Of a stretch of DNA of 64,000 nt, positions 33,636 through 47,019 are shown piece by piece. This DNA comes from Paraburkholderia hiiakae. Its GTDB lineage: Bacteria; Pseudomonadota; Gammaproteobacteria; Burkholderiales; Burkholderiaceae. The position numbers were made by a program, and so were the translations under genes. The stretch's first letter is position 1; every line of letters begins with the position of its first letter. The notes beneath the pieces are model-generated. The model searched no databases, was not told the DNA's origin, and saw only the letters and a list, made by a program, of their open reading frames with translations. Where the stretch lies: contig NZ_CAJHCQ010000023.1 of NCBI RefSeq assembly GCF_904848665.1, positions 1 through 64,000 of the forward strand, in the 5' to 3' direction.

Positions 33636-35257
33636 GCGCGCTCAAGTGGGGCGTTCGTGTCCTCGGCGCCTTGATGGTGAGCGTTGCCGAGTGTGCTGCA
33701 TGGGCCGCGGTGCCGTTGCCGCAACCCGTATGGGCGCGTTCGCCGGTGGCGCTCGCGCGCTACGAAGCGCCGCCGCTACCCGACGGGGCGGTCGAGCCCG
33801 CAGCAACACAGTGGATCGCCAATCCGTTCACGGGAGGCGCTGATGCTCCTGCGCCCGAAGCCACGTCCGAAGACGGCTCGCCAACAAACGCGGACGGCGC
33901 CCCGGGCGTGACGCCGTCTGTCGCCCAACCTTCGCGCGAACCCGCTAACGACGCGCCAGCGGCCGCGCCGCTTGAGGGCCCGCCCGTACCCATGCGCGCG
34001 CCGCTGCGCCTTGGCGACGCCGCGGCGGCAAACGACGGATTGCCGCCTGACCGGCCGATCACGCTCAATTTCCAGCGCGCCGAGCTCACCGCCGTTCTGC
34101 ACGCGTTCGCCCAGTTCACGAAGCTCAATATCGTCGCGAGCGAACGTGTGCGAGGCCAGGTGACGCTGCGTCTCGACCGTGTGTCGTGGCGCACCGCGTT
34201 CGACCTGCTGCTGGAGGCAAACGGCCTTGCGATGTCGCGCATCGGCGACGTGATCTGGGTCGCGCCCGCCGCGGAGGTGGCAGCCCGCGAGCGGCAGCGT
34301 TACGAGGCGCACGCCCGGGCAGCGGAGCTGGAGCCGCTCGCAAGCCGCTCGTTCGAGTTGCATTACGCGCGCGCCGAGGATTTGCGCCGGTTCCTGACGG
34401 GCTCGGGCACACAGCGCGCACTGTCGAAGCGCGGCACGGCGGTGGCGGACGCGCGCACGAACCTCCTGTTCGTCACCGACCTGCCGGCGAGACTCGACCA
34501 GATCGGCGAGTTGGTGCGGCGGCTCGATGCGCCGGCGCGCCAGGTGTTGATCGAAGCGCGCATCGTCGAGGGCGACGAGGGGCTCTCACGCGAGCTGGGC
34601 GTGCGTCTTGGCGTGACGGCGGTGAGTGTGGACGGCACGACGGCCCGCGGCCTGACCACGGGAGCGGACGGCACGGTCTACGACCTCGCGGCAGGCCCGA
34701 TGTCCGGCTTCGAGGCCGCAGGCCTCGGCCTCACACTGCTGGCCGCGCACGCCACGCGTCTGCTCGACATCCAGTTGAGTGCTCTTGAAGCCGAAGGGCG
34801 CGGGCGTGTGGTGTCGAGTCCGCGCGTTGTCACCGCCGACCGCACGAAGGCCGTCGTCGAGCAGGGCACGGAGCTGCCATATCAGGCCAAGGTCGGGCAG
34901 GGCGTATCGGGTGTGCAGTTTCGGCGCGCAAGCCTGAAACTTGAAGTCGAGCCGCAGATCACACCCGATGGCCACGTGATTCTCGACCTCGACGTGGCAA
35001 AGGACAGTGTCGGCGAGCAAACGGCCGCCGGGCCTGCGATCAACACCAAACACGTGCAGACACGCGTGGAAATCGAGGACGGCGGCACGGTCTCGATCGG
35101 CGGTATTGACGCGACGGATGACCGCGATGATGTGACGCGGGTGCCACTCCTGGGCAAAATACCGGTTCTGGGCGCGCTTTTTTCGCATCGCGCGCACCGG
35201 GATCAGCGCAGTGAGCTGGTGGTGTTCATCACGCCGCGTATCGTGGAGTCGAATTGA
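33632..35257 (+). CDS. pilQ: PilQ-like secretin
   Basis: 541 residues, shorter than typical PilQ (about 700) and without visible AMIN domains. A signal peptide (about 1-26) is followed by a Pro/Ala-rich stretch, an STN/N0 domain (about 143-210), an N1 domain (about 237-302) and a C-terminal secretin barrel with VVSSPRVVTADRTKAVVEQG and VPLLGKIPVLGALF. Secretins form the outer-membrane pore for pili or DNA uptake. It overlaps the previous gene by ATGA. Confidence 0.88.
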   Translation: MSALKWGVRVLGALMVSVAECAAWAAVPLPQPVWARSPVALARYEAPPLPDGAVEPAATQWIANPFTGGADAPAPEATSEDGSPTNADGAPGVTPSVAQPSREPANDAPAAAPLEGPPVPMRAPLRLGDAAAANDGLPPDRPITLNFQRAELTAVLHAFAQFTKLNIVASERVRGQVTLRLDRVSWRTAFDLLLEANGLAMSRIGDVIWVAPAAEVAARERQRYEAHARAAELEPLASRSFELHYARAEDLRRFLTGSGTQRALSKRGTAVADARTNLLFVTDLPARLDQIGELVRRLDAPARQVLIEARIVEGDEGLSRELGVRLGVTAVSVDGTTARGLTTGADGTVYDLAAGPMSGFEAAGLGLTLLAAHATRLLDIQLSALEAEGRGRVVSSPRVVTADRTKAVVEQGTELPYQAKVGQGVSGVQFRRASLKLEVEPQITPDGHVILDLDVAKDSVGEQTAAGPAINTKHVQTRVEIEDGGTVSIGGIDATDDRDDVTRVPLLGKIPVLGALFSHRAHRDQRSELVVFITPRIVESN

Positions 35258-35394
35258 CCCTCATTCGTCGGGCGAACCAGTCGCAACTGCGCAGGCAAGC
35301 GCTTGCAGGGCCGGAACGCCGGGGACGCAGGCTCGACAACGCCGCCGCTTTGCCAGTAAGCTGCGGCACCAACCTTTCGTAGGAAACGCTGCAA

Positions 35395-35943
35395 GTGCGG
35401 GACGCAAACGCCAATGTATTTTTCGTAGGGCTCATGGGCGCCGGTAAGACGACCGTGGGCCGGGCGGTCGCGCGCCGGTTGGAGCGTCCGTTCTTCGACT
35501 CCGATCACGAGGTCGAGGCGCGCACGGGCGCGCGCATTCCGGTGATCTTCGAGCTCGAAGGCGAAGCTGGCTTTCGCGACCGCGAGGCCCAGATGATCGA
35601 AGAGCTCACGGGCCGCGAAAACATCGTCCTCGCCACGGGCGGCGGCGCAGTGCTGCGGCCCGAGAATCGCGAGGCGCTCAAGGCGCGTGGCTTCGTCGTG
35701 TATTTGCGCGCGCATCCGCACGATCTGTGGCTGCGCACGCGGCGCGACAAGAACCGCCCGCTCCTGCAAACCGAAGACCCAAAGGCGCGGCTCGAAGCGC
35801 TTTACGAAGTGCGCGACCCGCTTTATCGCGAAGTTGCGGACTTCGTGATCGAAACCGGCCGGCCCTCCGTCAACGGACTCGTCAACATGGTGCTGATGCA
35901 GCTCGACATGGCCGGCATCGCACGGGCCACGGCGCGCGAGTAG
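35395..35943 (+). CDS. aroK: Shikimate kinase
   Basis: 182 residues. It phosphorylates shikimate at position 3 in the chorismate pathway. The Walker A loop GLMGAGKTTVG is near residues 12-22; DSDHEVEARTG, GFRDRE and GGGAVLRP are substrate and Walker-B-like motifs. The start is GTG at 35395 with AGGAAA upstream; no ATG fits better. It follows pilQ by 137 bases and precedes aroB. Confidence 0.95.
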   Translation: MRDANANVFFVGLMGAGKTTVGRAVARRLERPFFDSDHEVEARTGARIPVIFELEGEAGFRDREAQMIEELTGRENIVLATGGGAVLRPENREALKARGFVVYLRAHPHDLWLRTRRDKNRPLLQTEDPKARLEALYEVRDPLYREVADFVIETGRPSVNGLVNMVLMQLDMAGIARATARE

Positions 35944-36018
35944 GGCGCAGGGCGCGCAGTGAGTCGCGCAGTATCTCGTAGGCCACGCAACGCATCGGAA
36001 ACCCACAAGATTCAGAGC

Positions 36019-37101
36019 ATGATTACCGTCAACGTCGAACTGGGCGACCGCGCCTACCCCATCCATATCGGCTCCGGACTGATCGGTCAGACGGCGCTCT
36101 TCGCGCCCCATATCGCCGGCAAGTCGGTGACGATCGTGACGAACACCGTCGTCGACCCGCTGTACGGCGAGACGCTGCGCGCCGCGCTCGCGCCGCTCGG
36201 CAAAGACGTCAACACGGTGGTGCTGCCCGACGGCGAGGCGCACAAGAACTGGGAAACGCTCAACGAGATTTTCGACGCGCTACTCACCTCGCGCGCCGAC
36301 CGCAAGACCACGCTCATCGCGCTGGGCGGCGGCGTGACAGGTGACATGACGGGCTTCGCGGCCGCCTGCTACATGCGCGGCGTGCCGTTCATCCAGGTGC
36401 CGACCACGTTGCTTTCGCAGGTTGACTCGTCGGTGGGCGGCAAAACGGGCATCAATCATCCGCTCGGCAAGAACATGATCGGCGCGTTCTACCAGCCGCA
36501 AGCCGTCATCGCCGATATCGGCGCGCTTGCCACCCTGCCGGAGCGCGAACTGGCGGCGGGCATCGCCGAAGTCATCAAGACCGGCGCGATCGCCGACGCC
36601 GAATTCTTCGACTGGATCGAAGCCAACGTCGAGGCGCTCAACCGCTGCGAGCCGCAAGCGCTCGCGCACGCGGTCAAGCGCTCGTGCGAGATCAAGGCCT
36701 CCGTCGTGGCCGCCGACGAGCGCGAAGGCGGCCTGCGCGCCATTCTCAACTTCGGCCACACGTTCGGCCATGCGATCGAGGCCGGGCTCGGCTACGGCGA
36801 GTGGCTGCATGGCGAGGCGGTGGGCTGCGGCATGGTGATGGCGGCGGATCTCTCGGTGCGCATGGGCATGCTGGACGAAGTGTCGCGCGCGCGCCTCGTG
36901 CGCGTGGTCGAGGCCGCGAAGCTGCCGGTACGCGCGCCCGCGCTCGGCGCCCACCGCTACGTCGAACTGATGCAAGTCGACAAGAAGGCCGAGGGCGGGG
37001 CGATCAAGTTCATCCTGCTCAAGCGCTTTGGCGAGACCCAGATCGGCCGCGCGCCCGACGAAGCCGTGCAGGCCACGCTCGCCGCCGCGACGCAGAGCTG
37101 A
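36019..37101 (+). CDS. aroB: 3-Dehydroquinate synthase
   Basis: 360 residues. It converts DAHP to 3-dehydroquinate using NAD and a divalent metal. NAD-binding GGGVTGDMTGFAA, the DSSVGGKTGINHPLGKNMIG block and metal histidines in NFGHTFGHAIE are all present. The ATG at 36019 (MITVNVELGDRAYPIHIGSG) matches the family; the frame is open 60 bases further upstream. aroK-aroB pairing is widespread. Confidence 0.97.
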   Translation: MITVNVELGDRAYPIHIGSGLIGQTALFAPHIAGKSVTIVTNTVVDPLYGETLRAALAPLGKDVNTVVLPDGEAHKNWETLNEIFDALLTSRADRKTTLIALGGGVTGDMTGFAAACYMRGVPFIQVPTTLLSQVDSSVGGKTGINHPLGKNMIGAFYQPQAVIADIGALATLPERELAAGIAEVIKTGAIADAEFFDWIEANVEALNRCEPQALAHAVKRSCEIKASVVAADEREGGLRAILNFGHTFGHAIEAGLGYGEWLHGEAVGCGMVMAADLSVRMGMLDEVSRARLVRVVEAAKLPVRAPALGAHRYVELMQVDKKAEGGAIKFILLKRFGETQIGRAPDEAVQATLAAATQS

Positions 37102-37135
37102 CGCGCCGCCGGCGATAACCCCTTGCGGAGGAACG

Positions 37136-38365
37136 GTGAGCGACACCCGCAGCGATAACCGTAGTGATCCCCGTAGTGATCCTGGTAGTGATCTGCCTTC
37201 TCGGACCGCCGACGCCAGTGCCGCGCTAGTCGCCTCGTTCGAGGCGGGCCTCGCGCCTTACGCGGCGCACGCCTCGCACTCCCGCGGGCGACGTTATCCC
37301 GAGCCGCCACCTGCCGCGCGCAGCGAATTCCAGCGCGACCGCGATCGCATTGTCCATTCCACGGCGTTTCGCCGCCTCGAATACAAAACTCAGGTCTTCG
37401 TGAACCACGAGGGCGATCTCTTTCGCACGCGGCTCACGCACAGCCTGGAAGTCGCGCAGATCGCACGCTCGGTCGCCCGCAACCTGCGCGTGAACGAGGA
37501 TCTGGTCGAGGCGATTTCGCTCGCGCACGACCTTGGCCATACGCCGTTCGGCCATGCGGGCCAGGACGCGCTCAACGAGTGCATGCGCGATCACGGCGGC
37601 TTCGAACACAATCTGCAAAGCCTCGCGGTCGTGGACGAGCTCGAAGAGCACTACGGCGCGTTCGACGGGCTGAACCTGTGCTTCGAGACGCGCGAAGGGA
37701 TTCTCAAGCACTGCTCGCGCGAGCATGCGCGTCGGCTTGGCGATCTGGGCGAGCGTTTTCTGCTCGGCCGGCAGCCATCTATCGAAGCGCAGATCGCCAA
37801 CATCGCCGACGAGATCGCCTACAACAACCACGACGTCGACGACGGCTTGCGTTCGGGCCTGCTCACCATCGAGCAACTCGCCGAGGTCGAACTCTGGCAG
37901 ACGCACTACGACGCCGCGCGCGCCGAATATCCGCAGATCGAGGGCCGCCGGCTGATTCACGAGACGGTGCGGCGCATCATCAACACGCTGATCGTCGATC
38001 TGATTGGGCAGACGCGGCGCAATCTTGCCGAATGCGCGCCGCAGTCGCTCGACGACGTGCGCGCGGCACCTCCGCTCGTCGCGCACAGCGAGCGCGTGGC
38101 CGCGCAGGCGGCCGCGCTCAAGCGCTTCCTCTACCGCAACCTGTACCGCCACTATCGTGTGATGCGCATGGCCAACAAGGCGCGGCGCGTGGTGAGGGGC
38201 TTGTTCGATGCATTCAGCGAAGACTCGCGCCTGTTGCCGCCCCCGTACCAGACGCAGGACGCTGCCGTGCAACCGCGGCTGATCGCGCATTACATCGCGG
38301 GCATGACTGACCGCTATGCCCTGAAGGAGTACCGCCGTCTCTTCGTCGTCGCCGACGACGTTTGA
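37136..38365 (+). CDS. dgt: dGTPase-like deoxynucleoside triphosphate triphosphohydrolase
   Basis: 409 residues. HD-domain enzymes of this family hydrolyse dNTPs to deoxynucleoside and triphosphate. The HD residues are in TRLTHSLEVAQIARS and AHDLGHTPFGHAGQ, with a later metal Asp in ADEIAYNNHDVDDG. The start is GTG at 37136 after CGGAGGAAC; a longer frame overlaps aroB and is unlikely. Residues 2-21 are coded by a 12-bp tandem repeat. It follows aroB by 34 bases, as in many proteobacteria. Confidence 0.92.
   Translation: MSDTRSDNRSDPRSDPGSDLPSRTADASAALVASFEAGLAPYAAHASHSRGRRYPEPPPAARSEFQRDRDRIVHSTAFRRLEYKTQVFVNHEGDLFRTRLTHSLEVAQIARSVARNLRVNEDLVEAISLAHDLGHTPFGHAGQDALNECMRDHGGFEHNLQSLAVVDELEEHYGAFDGLNLCFETREGILKHCSREHARRLGDLGERFLLGRQPSIEAQIANIADEIAYNNHDVDDGLRSGLLTIEQLAEVELWQTHYDAARAEYPQIEGRRLIHETVRRIINTLIVDLIGQTRRNLAECAPQSLDDVRAAPPLVAHSERVAAQAAALKRFLYRNLYRHYRVMRMANKARRVVRGLFDAFSEDSRLLPPPYQTQDAAVQPRLIAHYIAGMTDRYALKEYRRLFVVADDV
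37139..37198 (+). repeat. Five 12-bp tandem units in the dgt N-terminus
   Basis: Units AGCGACACCCGC, AGCGATAACCGT, AGTGATCCCCGT, AGTGATCCTGGT and AGTGATCTGCCT encode Ser-Asp-x-x repeats (SDTR SDNR SDPR SDPG SDLP). Copy-number change would stay in frame. Confidence 0.85.
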
Positions 38366-38414
38366 GCGCGCGACGTCTCCTGACTCACTGCCCCTGCCGA
38401 TTTCGGGAGCCCAT

Positions 38415-39182
38415 TTGATCAAGTCCTGGCCGTATCCGCGCGTTGCCGCGCACCGAGGGGGCGGCACGCTCGCGCCCGAGAACACGCTGGCGGGTCTGCG
38501 CACCGGCGCGAGCCTCGGCCATAAGTTTGTCGAGTTCGACGCCAAGCTGTCTGCCGACAATGTCGCTTTCCTGCTACACGACGACACGGTCAACCGCACG
38601 TCGAACGGTCACGGCGCGGCGGCTTCCATGCACTATGCGGAGCTTGCCGCACTGGACGCGGGCAGCTGGCGGGACGCGCGTTTTGCCGGCGAGCCGATGC
38701 CAACGCTCGCGCAAGTCGCCGCGTGTTGTCGTGAACTGGGCCTCGCGGCAAACGTCGAAATCAAGCCCTGCGCGGGCCGCGACGTGGAGACAGGTCGCAT
38801 CGTCGGCGCCGAAACGGCGCGTCTATGGATGCAAGCGGGGAAAGAAGCGCAGGCGGGCATGCCGCCTTTGCTCTCGTCGTTCTCTTATGCGGCTCTCGAG
38901 GCGGCACGCTTGAGCGCGCCGGACCTGCCGCGCGGCCTGCTGTTCGAGCGTGTGCCCGCAGACTGGCGCGAGCAGACCGTGGCGCTCGACTGTGTGTCGC
39001 TTCACGCGAGCCATCGCCATCTGGACGAGGCGCTCGTCGAGCGCATCAAGTCGGCGGGGCTCTTCATCCTCGCCTATACGGTGAACGACCTCGACCGCGC
39101 GCGCCAGCTCGTGAGCTGGGGCGTCGATACGGTCTGCACAGACCGCATCGACCTGATCGGGCCGCGCGCGCTCGACGCCTGA
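38415..39182 (+). CDS. ugpQ: Glycerophosphodiester phosphodiesterase
   Basis: 255 residues of the GDPD family, which cleave glycerophosphodiesters to glycerol-3-phosphate and an alcohol. Active-site motifs are AHRGGGTLAPENTLAG, EFDAKLSADNVAFLLHDDTV and the VEIKP strand, the usual His, Glu, Asp, His, Glu set. The start is TTG at 38415 after CGGGAG. No signal peptide, so probably cytoplasmic like UgpQ. It follows dgt by 49 bases. Confidence 0.92.
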   Translation: MIKSWPYPRVAAHRGGGTLAPENTLAGLRTGASLGHKFVEFDAKLSADNVAFLLHDDTVNRTSNGHGAAASMHYAELAALDAGSWRDARFAGEPMPTLAQVAACCRELGLAANVEIKPCAGRDVETGRIVGAETARLWMQAGKEAQAGMPPLLSSFSYAALEAARLSAPDLPRGLLFERVPADWREQTVALDCVSLHASHRHLDEALVERIKSAGLFILAYTVNDLDRARQLVSWGVDTVCTDRIDLIGPRALDA

Positions 39183-39216
39183 GGTTCAGCCGGGCGGCCG
39201 ACGCCCGGACCCTCGT

Positions 39217-39594
39217 TCAGCGGGCGCGCGCGAGCAGCGCGCCCACCACCAGCGCCACGCCGCCGACGATCGCTACGGCCTGCCACGGGTTGCGGTGCAC
39301 GTAGTCGTCCGCGCCGGCAATGGCCGCGTCGGTATGTTCGCGCGCGACAGCGCGCGCCACTTCGAGCCGCTCGCGGGCGGCGTCGAGACGTTTGCGGATG
39401 TCGGCACGCAGCGCGGCGGCATCGGCCTGGGTTCCTTCGCCCAGCGTGTTCTCCAGCTCGGCTAGCAGATCACGCAACTCATCGGTGATATCGGCGGCGG
39501 CACTGCGGCCGCGGCGCGCGATGCGCCGCGCGTGGCGGCCCGTGCGCGTCCAGGAATCTCCGAGGGCTTCTCGCGTGTTCGGAAAGGCGCTCAT
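39217..39594 (-). CDS. DUF883-family (ElaB/YqjD-like) membrane-anchored protein
   Basis: 125 residues. An N-terminal Arg-rich segment and a long amphipathic helix (about 30-95) precede one C-terminal membrane segment, NPWQAVAIVGGVALVVGALL. This is the layout of ElaB/YqjD proteins, which anchor ribosomes to the membrane in stationary phase in E. coli. The ATG at 39594 (MSAFPNTREALGDSWTRTG) has GGAG upstream. Function here is by family only. Confidence 0.8.
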   Translation of the reverse strand: MSAFPNTREALGDSWTRTGRHARRIARRGRSAAADITDELRDLLAELENTLGEGTQADAAALRADIRKRLDAARERLEVARAVAREHTDAAIAGADDYVHRNPWQAVAIVGGVALVVGALLARAR

Positions 39595-39969
39595 GTATGG
39601 CTCCGTCGTTGAAAAGTCACAGGTAAAAGGCTCGCCGCGGCGCGCACAAAAAAGGGCGCGGGAGGGCGAGAACCGGAGTGCAAGTATTGCGCAATTCCGG
39701 TGCCCGAGACTTGAACGAGCGCAGCGAGTTGGGCGCAAACGCCCGCCAGGCGGGGCTTCGCTCTCTGGTGACAAAACAGGTGATTACGGGGACAGCACGC
39801 TTTTTCGCAGAGGCATAGAATCAGGATAAGCCCATGCAAAGGCGGGGAAAATTCGATGGAGACGCTAAGGCGGGAAGGGAACGGCTGGGCGGAAAACGCC
39901 GCCCTTCGCCAGGTGCCGCAGGGGCAAGGCGAAGGGCCGGCGCGAGGTAGTGCGGGGCGCCGGAGCGCG
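39595..39969. other. 375-base gap between the DUF883 gene and ompW
   Basis: No convincing gene is seen. A perfect 10-bp inverted repeat GCCCTTCGCC/GGCGAAGGGC (39901-39910 with 39928-39937) lies 33 bases after the ompW stop and, on the minus strand, is followed by GGCGTTTTCC, so it may be a weak ompW terminator. The rest is promoter space for the DUF883 gene. Confidence 0.4.
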
Positions 39970-40689
39970 TTAGAAGTTGTAGCCGACCTTCAGGTACGTC
40001 ACGAGCGGGTTCAGGTGAATCTTCGATTCCGCGACTCGCTGGGTGCCGAACTGGTTGTTCAGCGTCGTGGTGTACGTGGCGGTCACGTTGATCGGAATGT
40101 ACGACAGCGAGAAACCGGCGAACCAGTGCTTCGTGAAGTTGTAGTTGAAGCCCAGGTTAAACACGGGGGCCCAGGAACGATCCGTCGAAACACTGGTCGG
40201 ACCCCCAAGCACGCCCTGTTCGAAGGCGCCGTTGGTGATCTTCGCGTCGGTGAACCAGGCGTAGGTGACGCCAACGCCGAGGTAAGGACGGAATTTTGCG
40301 TCAGGGCTGTTGAAGTAGTACTTAAACAACAGCGCAGGGCTCCACAGTTTCGCCGTGCCGACCTTGCCGAAGCTGCTGAAGCTGCCACCGCCGGAAATAT
40401 CGAACTTCGGCGGAATGCCCAGTTCGGCTTCAGTGGCGAAGTGATCGGTAATGTAGTAGCCGAGGGAGACACCCAGGGTATCGGCCGAACCGATACTGGC
40501 GCCCGTGTTCGGGACGGCCATGTTAACGGGCGTGCCGCCTGCGCTGAGGATCTTGAGCGGGTCGCTGGTGTCCTGTGGCATGAAGCGGAACCAGCCGGTG
40601 GTGACGTAGAACGTGTTTGCGGATTGTGCGTGTGCTGCCGAGAAACTGGCGAGCGCGGCGACCCCTGCCAGCGCCTGTTTTAATTTCAT
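39970..40689 (-). CDS. ompW: OmpW-family outer-membrane protein
   Basis: 239 residues. Signal peptide about 1-21 (ending SAAHA), then an eight-stranded barrel typical of OmpW: FYVTTGWFRFMP, GVSLGYYITDHFATEAELG, RPYLGVGVTYAWFTDAKI and the C-terminal TYLKVGYNF ending in Phe. OmpW forms a narrow channel for hydrophobic compounds. A strong GGAGGAG ribosome binding site precedes the ATG. A GTTTG-TTG-CAAAC palindrome lies upstream near 40730-40742 and could be an operator. Confidence 0.92.
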   Translation of the reverse strand: MKLKQALAGVAALASFSAAHAQSANTFYVTTGWFRFMPQDTSDPLKILSAGGTPVNMAVPNTGASIGSADTLGVSLGYYITDHFATEAELGIPPKFDISGGGSFSSFGKVGTAKLWSPALLFKYYFNSPDAKFRPYLGVGVTYAWFTDAKITNGAFEQGVLGGPTSVSTDRSWAPVFNLGFNYNFTKHWFAGFSLSYIPINVTATYTTTLNNQFGTQRVAESKIHLNPLVTYLKVGYNF

Positions 40690-40877
40690 ATTAATGCTCC
40701 TCCATGAAAGGCCCGCCCATTATGAACACAACGTTTGCAACAAACCATACGCGACCGTTAGAGCTTTTTTACTAAGCGCCGCGAGCTTTCCGCCGAAGCC
40801 GCATGCCAGCGAGAACTAGCGCTGGTGGGGCCTGGCGGGTCTGCGGGTATTCACCAACGGAACCAGGAAAATCGAGC

Positions 40878-41912
40878 ATGGCACGGCTTGCACGTCTTTA
40901 TGTTCCCGATCAGCCGCAGCATGTGATCCTGCGCGGACTCGATCAGCAGCCCGCGTTCGTCGATGACCAGGATTACGAACTGTTCATCGACTGCCTGAAG
41001 GCCGCGGCGCGCGATCATCATCTGGCGGTTCATGCGTGGGTCTTGATGCCCGGCGCGGTGCAACTGCTCGTCACGCCCTCCGACGAATCCAGCCTGCCTA
41101 AGGCAATGCAGGCGGTCGGCCGGCGCTACGTGGCGCATTTCAACCGGCGCTATGCGCGTCGCGGCACGCTCTGGGAGGGGCGCTACCGCGCAACGGTCAT
41201 CGAGGGCGAGCGCTTCTTCCTGCTGGCGAGCCGCGTCGTCGAACTCGCGCCGGTGCGCAGTCATCTCGTGACGGCGCCCGAAGACTATCGATGGTCGAGC
41301 TACCGGCATCACATCGGCCTGACCGTCGACAGCCTTATCACCGACCATCCGCTGTACTGGGCGCTCGGCAATACGCCGTTCGAGCGTCAGCGCGCATATC
41401 GCGAACTCTGCGAGCAAGCGCTCGACGAACGCGAAACGACTCAGCTCATGCAGGCCACGCTCAAGGGCTGGGTGCTCGGTAGCGACACTTACCGCGATTG
41501 GGCATCGCGTACAGCGAACCGGCGCGTCTCACCGCTGCCGCGGGGGCGCCCGCGCAAGGTGCGCGAAGCGCCGGGCACGCCGGCGGCGGCGTCGGGCGCA
41601 ATTGGGGCGGCGGCCACAGCGAGCGCGGCTTCGACGCCTGCGGCCGGATCAGGTGGTGGTGGCGGTCAGTCAGCTGGCCATGGCGCCGGTCAATCCGCCC
41701 CCTATTCAACTCCGCACTCTGGCGACAATCCAGCGGGTTCGACCTCGACGCATGGGGGGGGCCATGCCGGGAGTGGTTCAGCTACCACATCGGGCGAAAA
41801 TACGGGGGGCTCGAGCGGCCATTCCGGCGGTTCGCAGGGCTCCGGTGGCGGTGGCTCGTCGGGTTCGAGTTCGGAGCACGAGGAGCGCAAGCCGGGCACT
41901 GGCACCCACTGA
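40878..41912 (+). CDS. Catalytically degenerate REP-associated tyrosine transposase (RAYT) homologue
   Basis: 344 residues. Residues 1-230 follow the RAYT/Y1 transposase plan: RLYVPDQPQHVILRG, AWVLMP, FNRRYARRGTLWEGRYRATV, DYRWSSYRHHIG, GWVLGSDTYRDW and RGRPRK. The metal-binding HUH (normally NHxHLL) is GAVQLL at 59-64, and the catalytic tyrosine region (normally SRYIxLNPVR) is SRVVELAPVR at 118-127, so both histidines and the tyrosine are gone. Residues 231-344 are a Gly/Ser-rich tail. It lies just upstream of gltB with a terminator between. Probably domesticated and non-catalytic. The ATG at 40878 has AGGAAAA upstream. Confidence 0.85.
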   Translation: MARLARLYVPDQPQHVILRGLDQQPAFVDDQDYELFIDCLKAAARDHHLAVHAWVLMPGAVQLLVTPSDESSLPKAMQAVGRRYVAHFNRRYARRGTLWEGRYRATVIEGERFFLLASRVVELAPVRSHLVTAPEDYRWSSYRHHIGLTVDSLITDHPLYWALGNTPFERQRAYRELCEQALDERETTQLMQATLKGWVLGSDTYRDWASRTANRRVSPLPRGRPRKVREAPGTPAAASGAIGAAATASAASTPAAGSGGGGGQSAGHGAGQSAPYSTPHSGDNPAGSTSTHGGGHAGSGSATTSGENTGGSSGHSGGSQGSGGGGSSGSSSEHEERKPGTGTH

Positions 41913-41944
41913 TTGCTTTTCGGATCAAATATTTACGAGATAAG

Positions 41945-41970
41945 CGGCATCTTCGGATGCCGTTTTCTTT
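41945..41970 (+). terminator. Terminator after the RAYT homologue
   Basis: CGGCATC (41945-41951), loop TTCG, GATGCCG (41956-41962) and a TTTTCTTTT tail form a compact intrinsic terminator with a stable UUCG loop. Confidence 0.85.
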
Positions 41971-42051
41971 TGCCCCAATTTGATATGGCACCATTAAAAA
42001 AATGTGCGAATGCACCAACTCGATAAATAGGGCTTGAACATCACGTTTTAT

Positions 42052-42080
42052 TTGCATCCCCTTGATTCGTCGCGTATATT
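42052..42080 (+). promoter_or_regulatory. Candidate sigma70 promoter of gltBD
   Basis: TTGCAT (42052-42057), a 17-base spacer and TATATT (42075-42080) make a good sigma70 promoter about 130 bases before gltB. The surrounding 300-base gap is AT-rich compared with its neighbours and contains no gene. No obvious nitrogen-regulator site was recognised. Confidence 0.65.
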
Positions 42081-42212
42081 CGCCTTTCGGCTCTCCTGGG
42101 CGCATAACGCGGGAAGCACGTAATACCCGCGCAACGCCGTACAGCGGTCACGCAAGCGGCGGGAATCAAAGAACACAACGGCTGGCAACAGCCCCACTCT
42201 GACGGTGTCCCC

Positions 42213-46913
<4,701 letters not shown>

Positions 46914-47019
46914 TCCGCAAGACGACGACTGAACGAAGACGAAGCGCCCGCCGCGCGAACAGATACGCGGCGCCGGGCGCGGTCCCCTCACCGAATAGAT
47001 AGAGATAGACGAGAACCCT

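Noticed and set aside
39901..39937. 10-bp inverted repeat after ompW as a REP-like element tied to the RAYT gene
   Set aside because: Only one copy was noticed in the window and it lacks the REP head motif; a weak ompW terminator is simpler.
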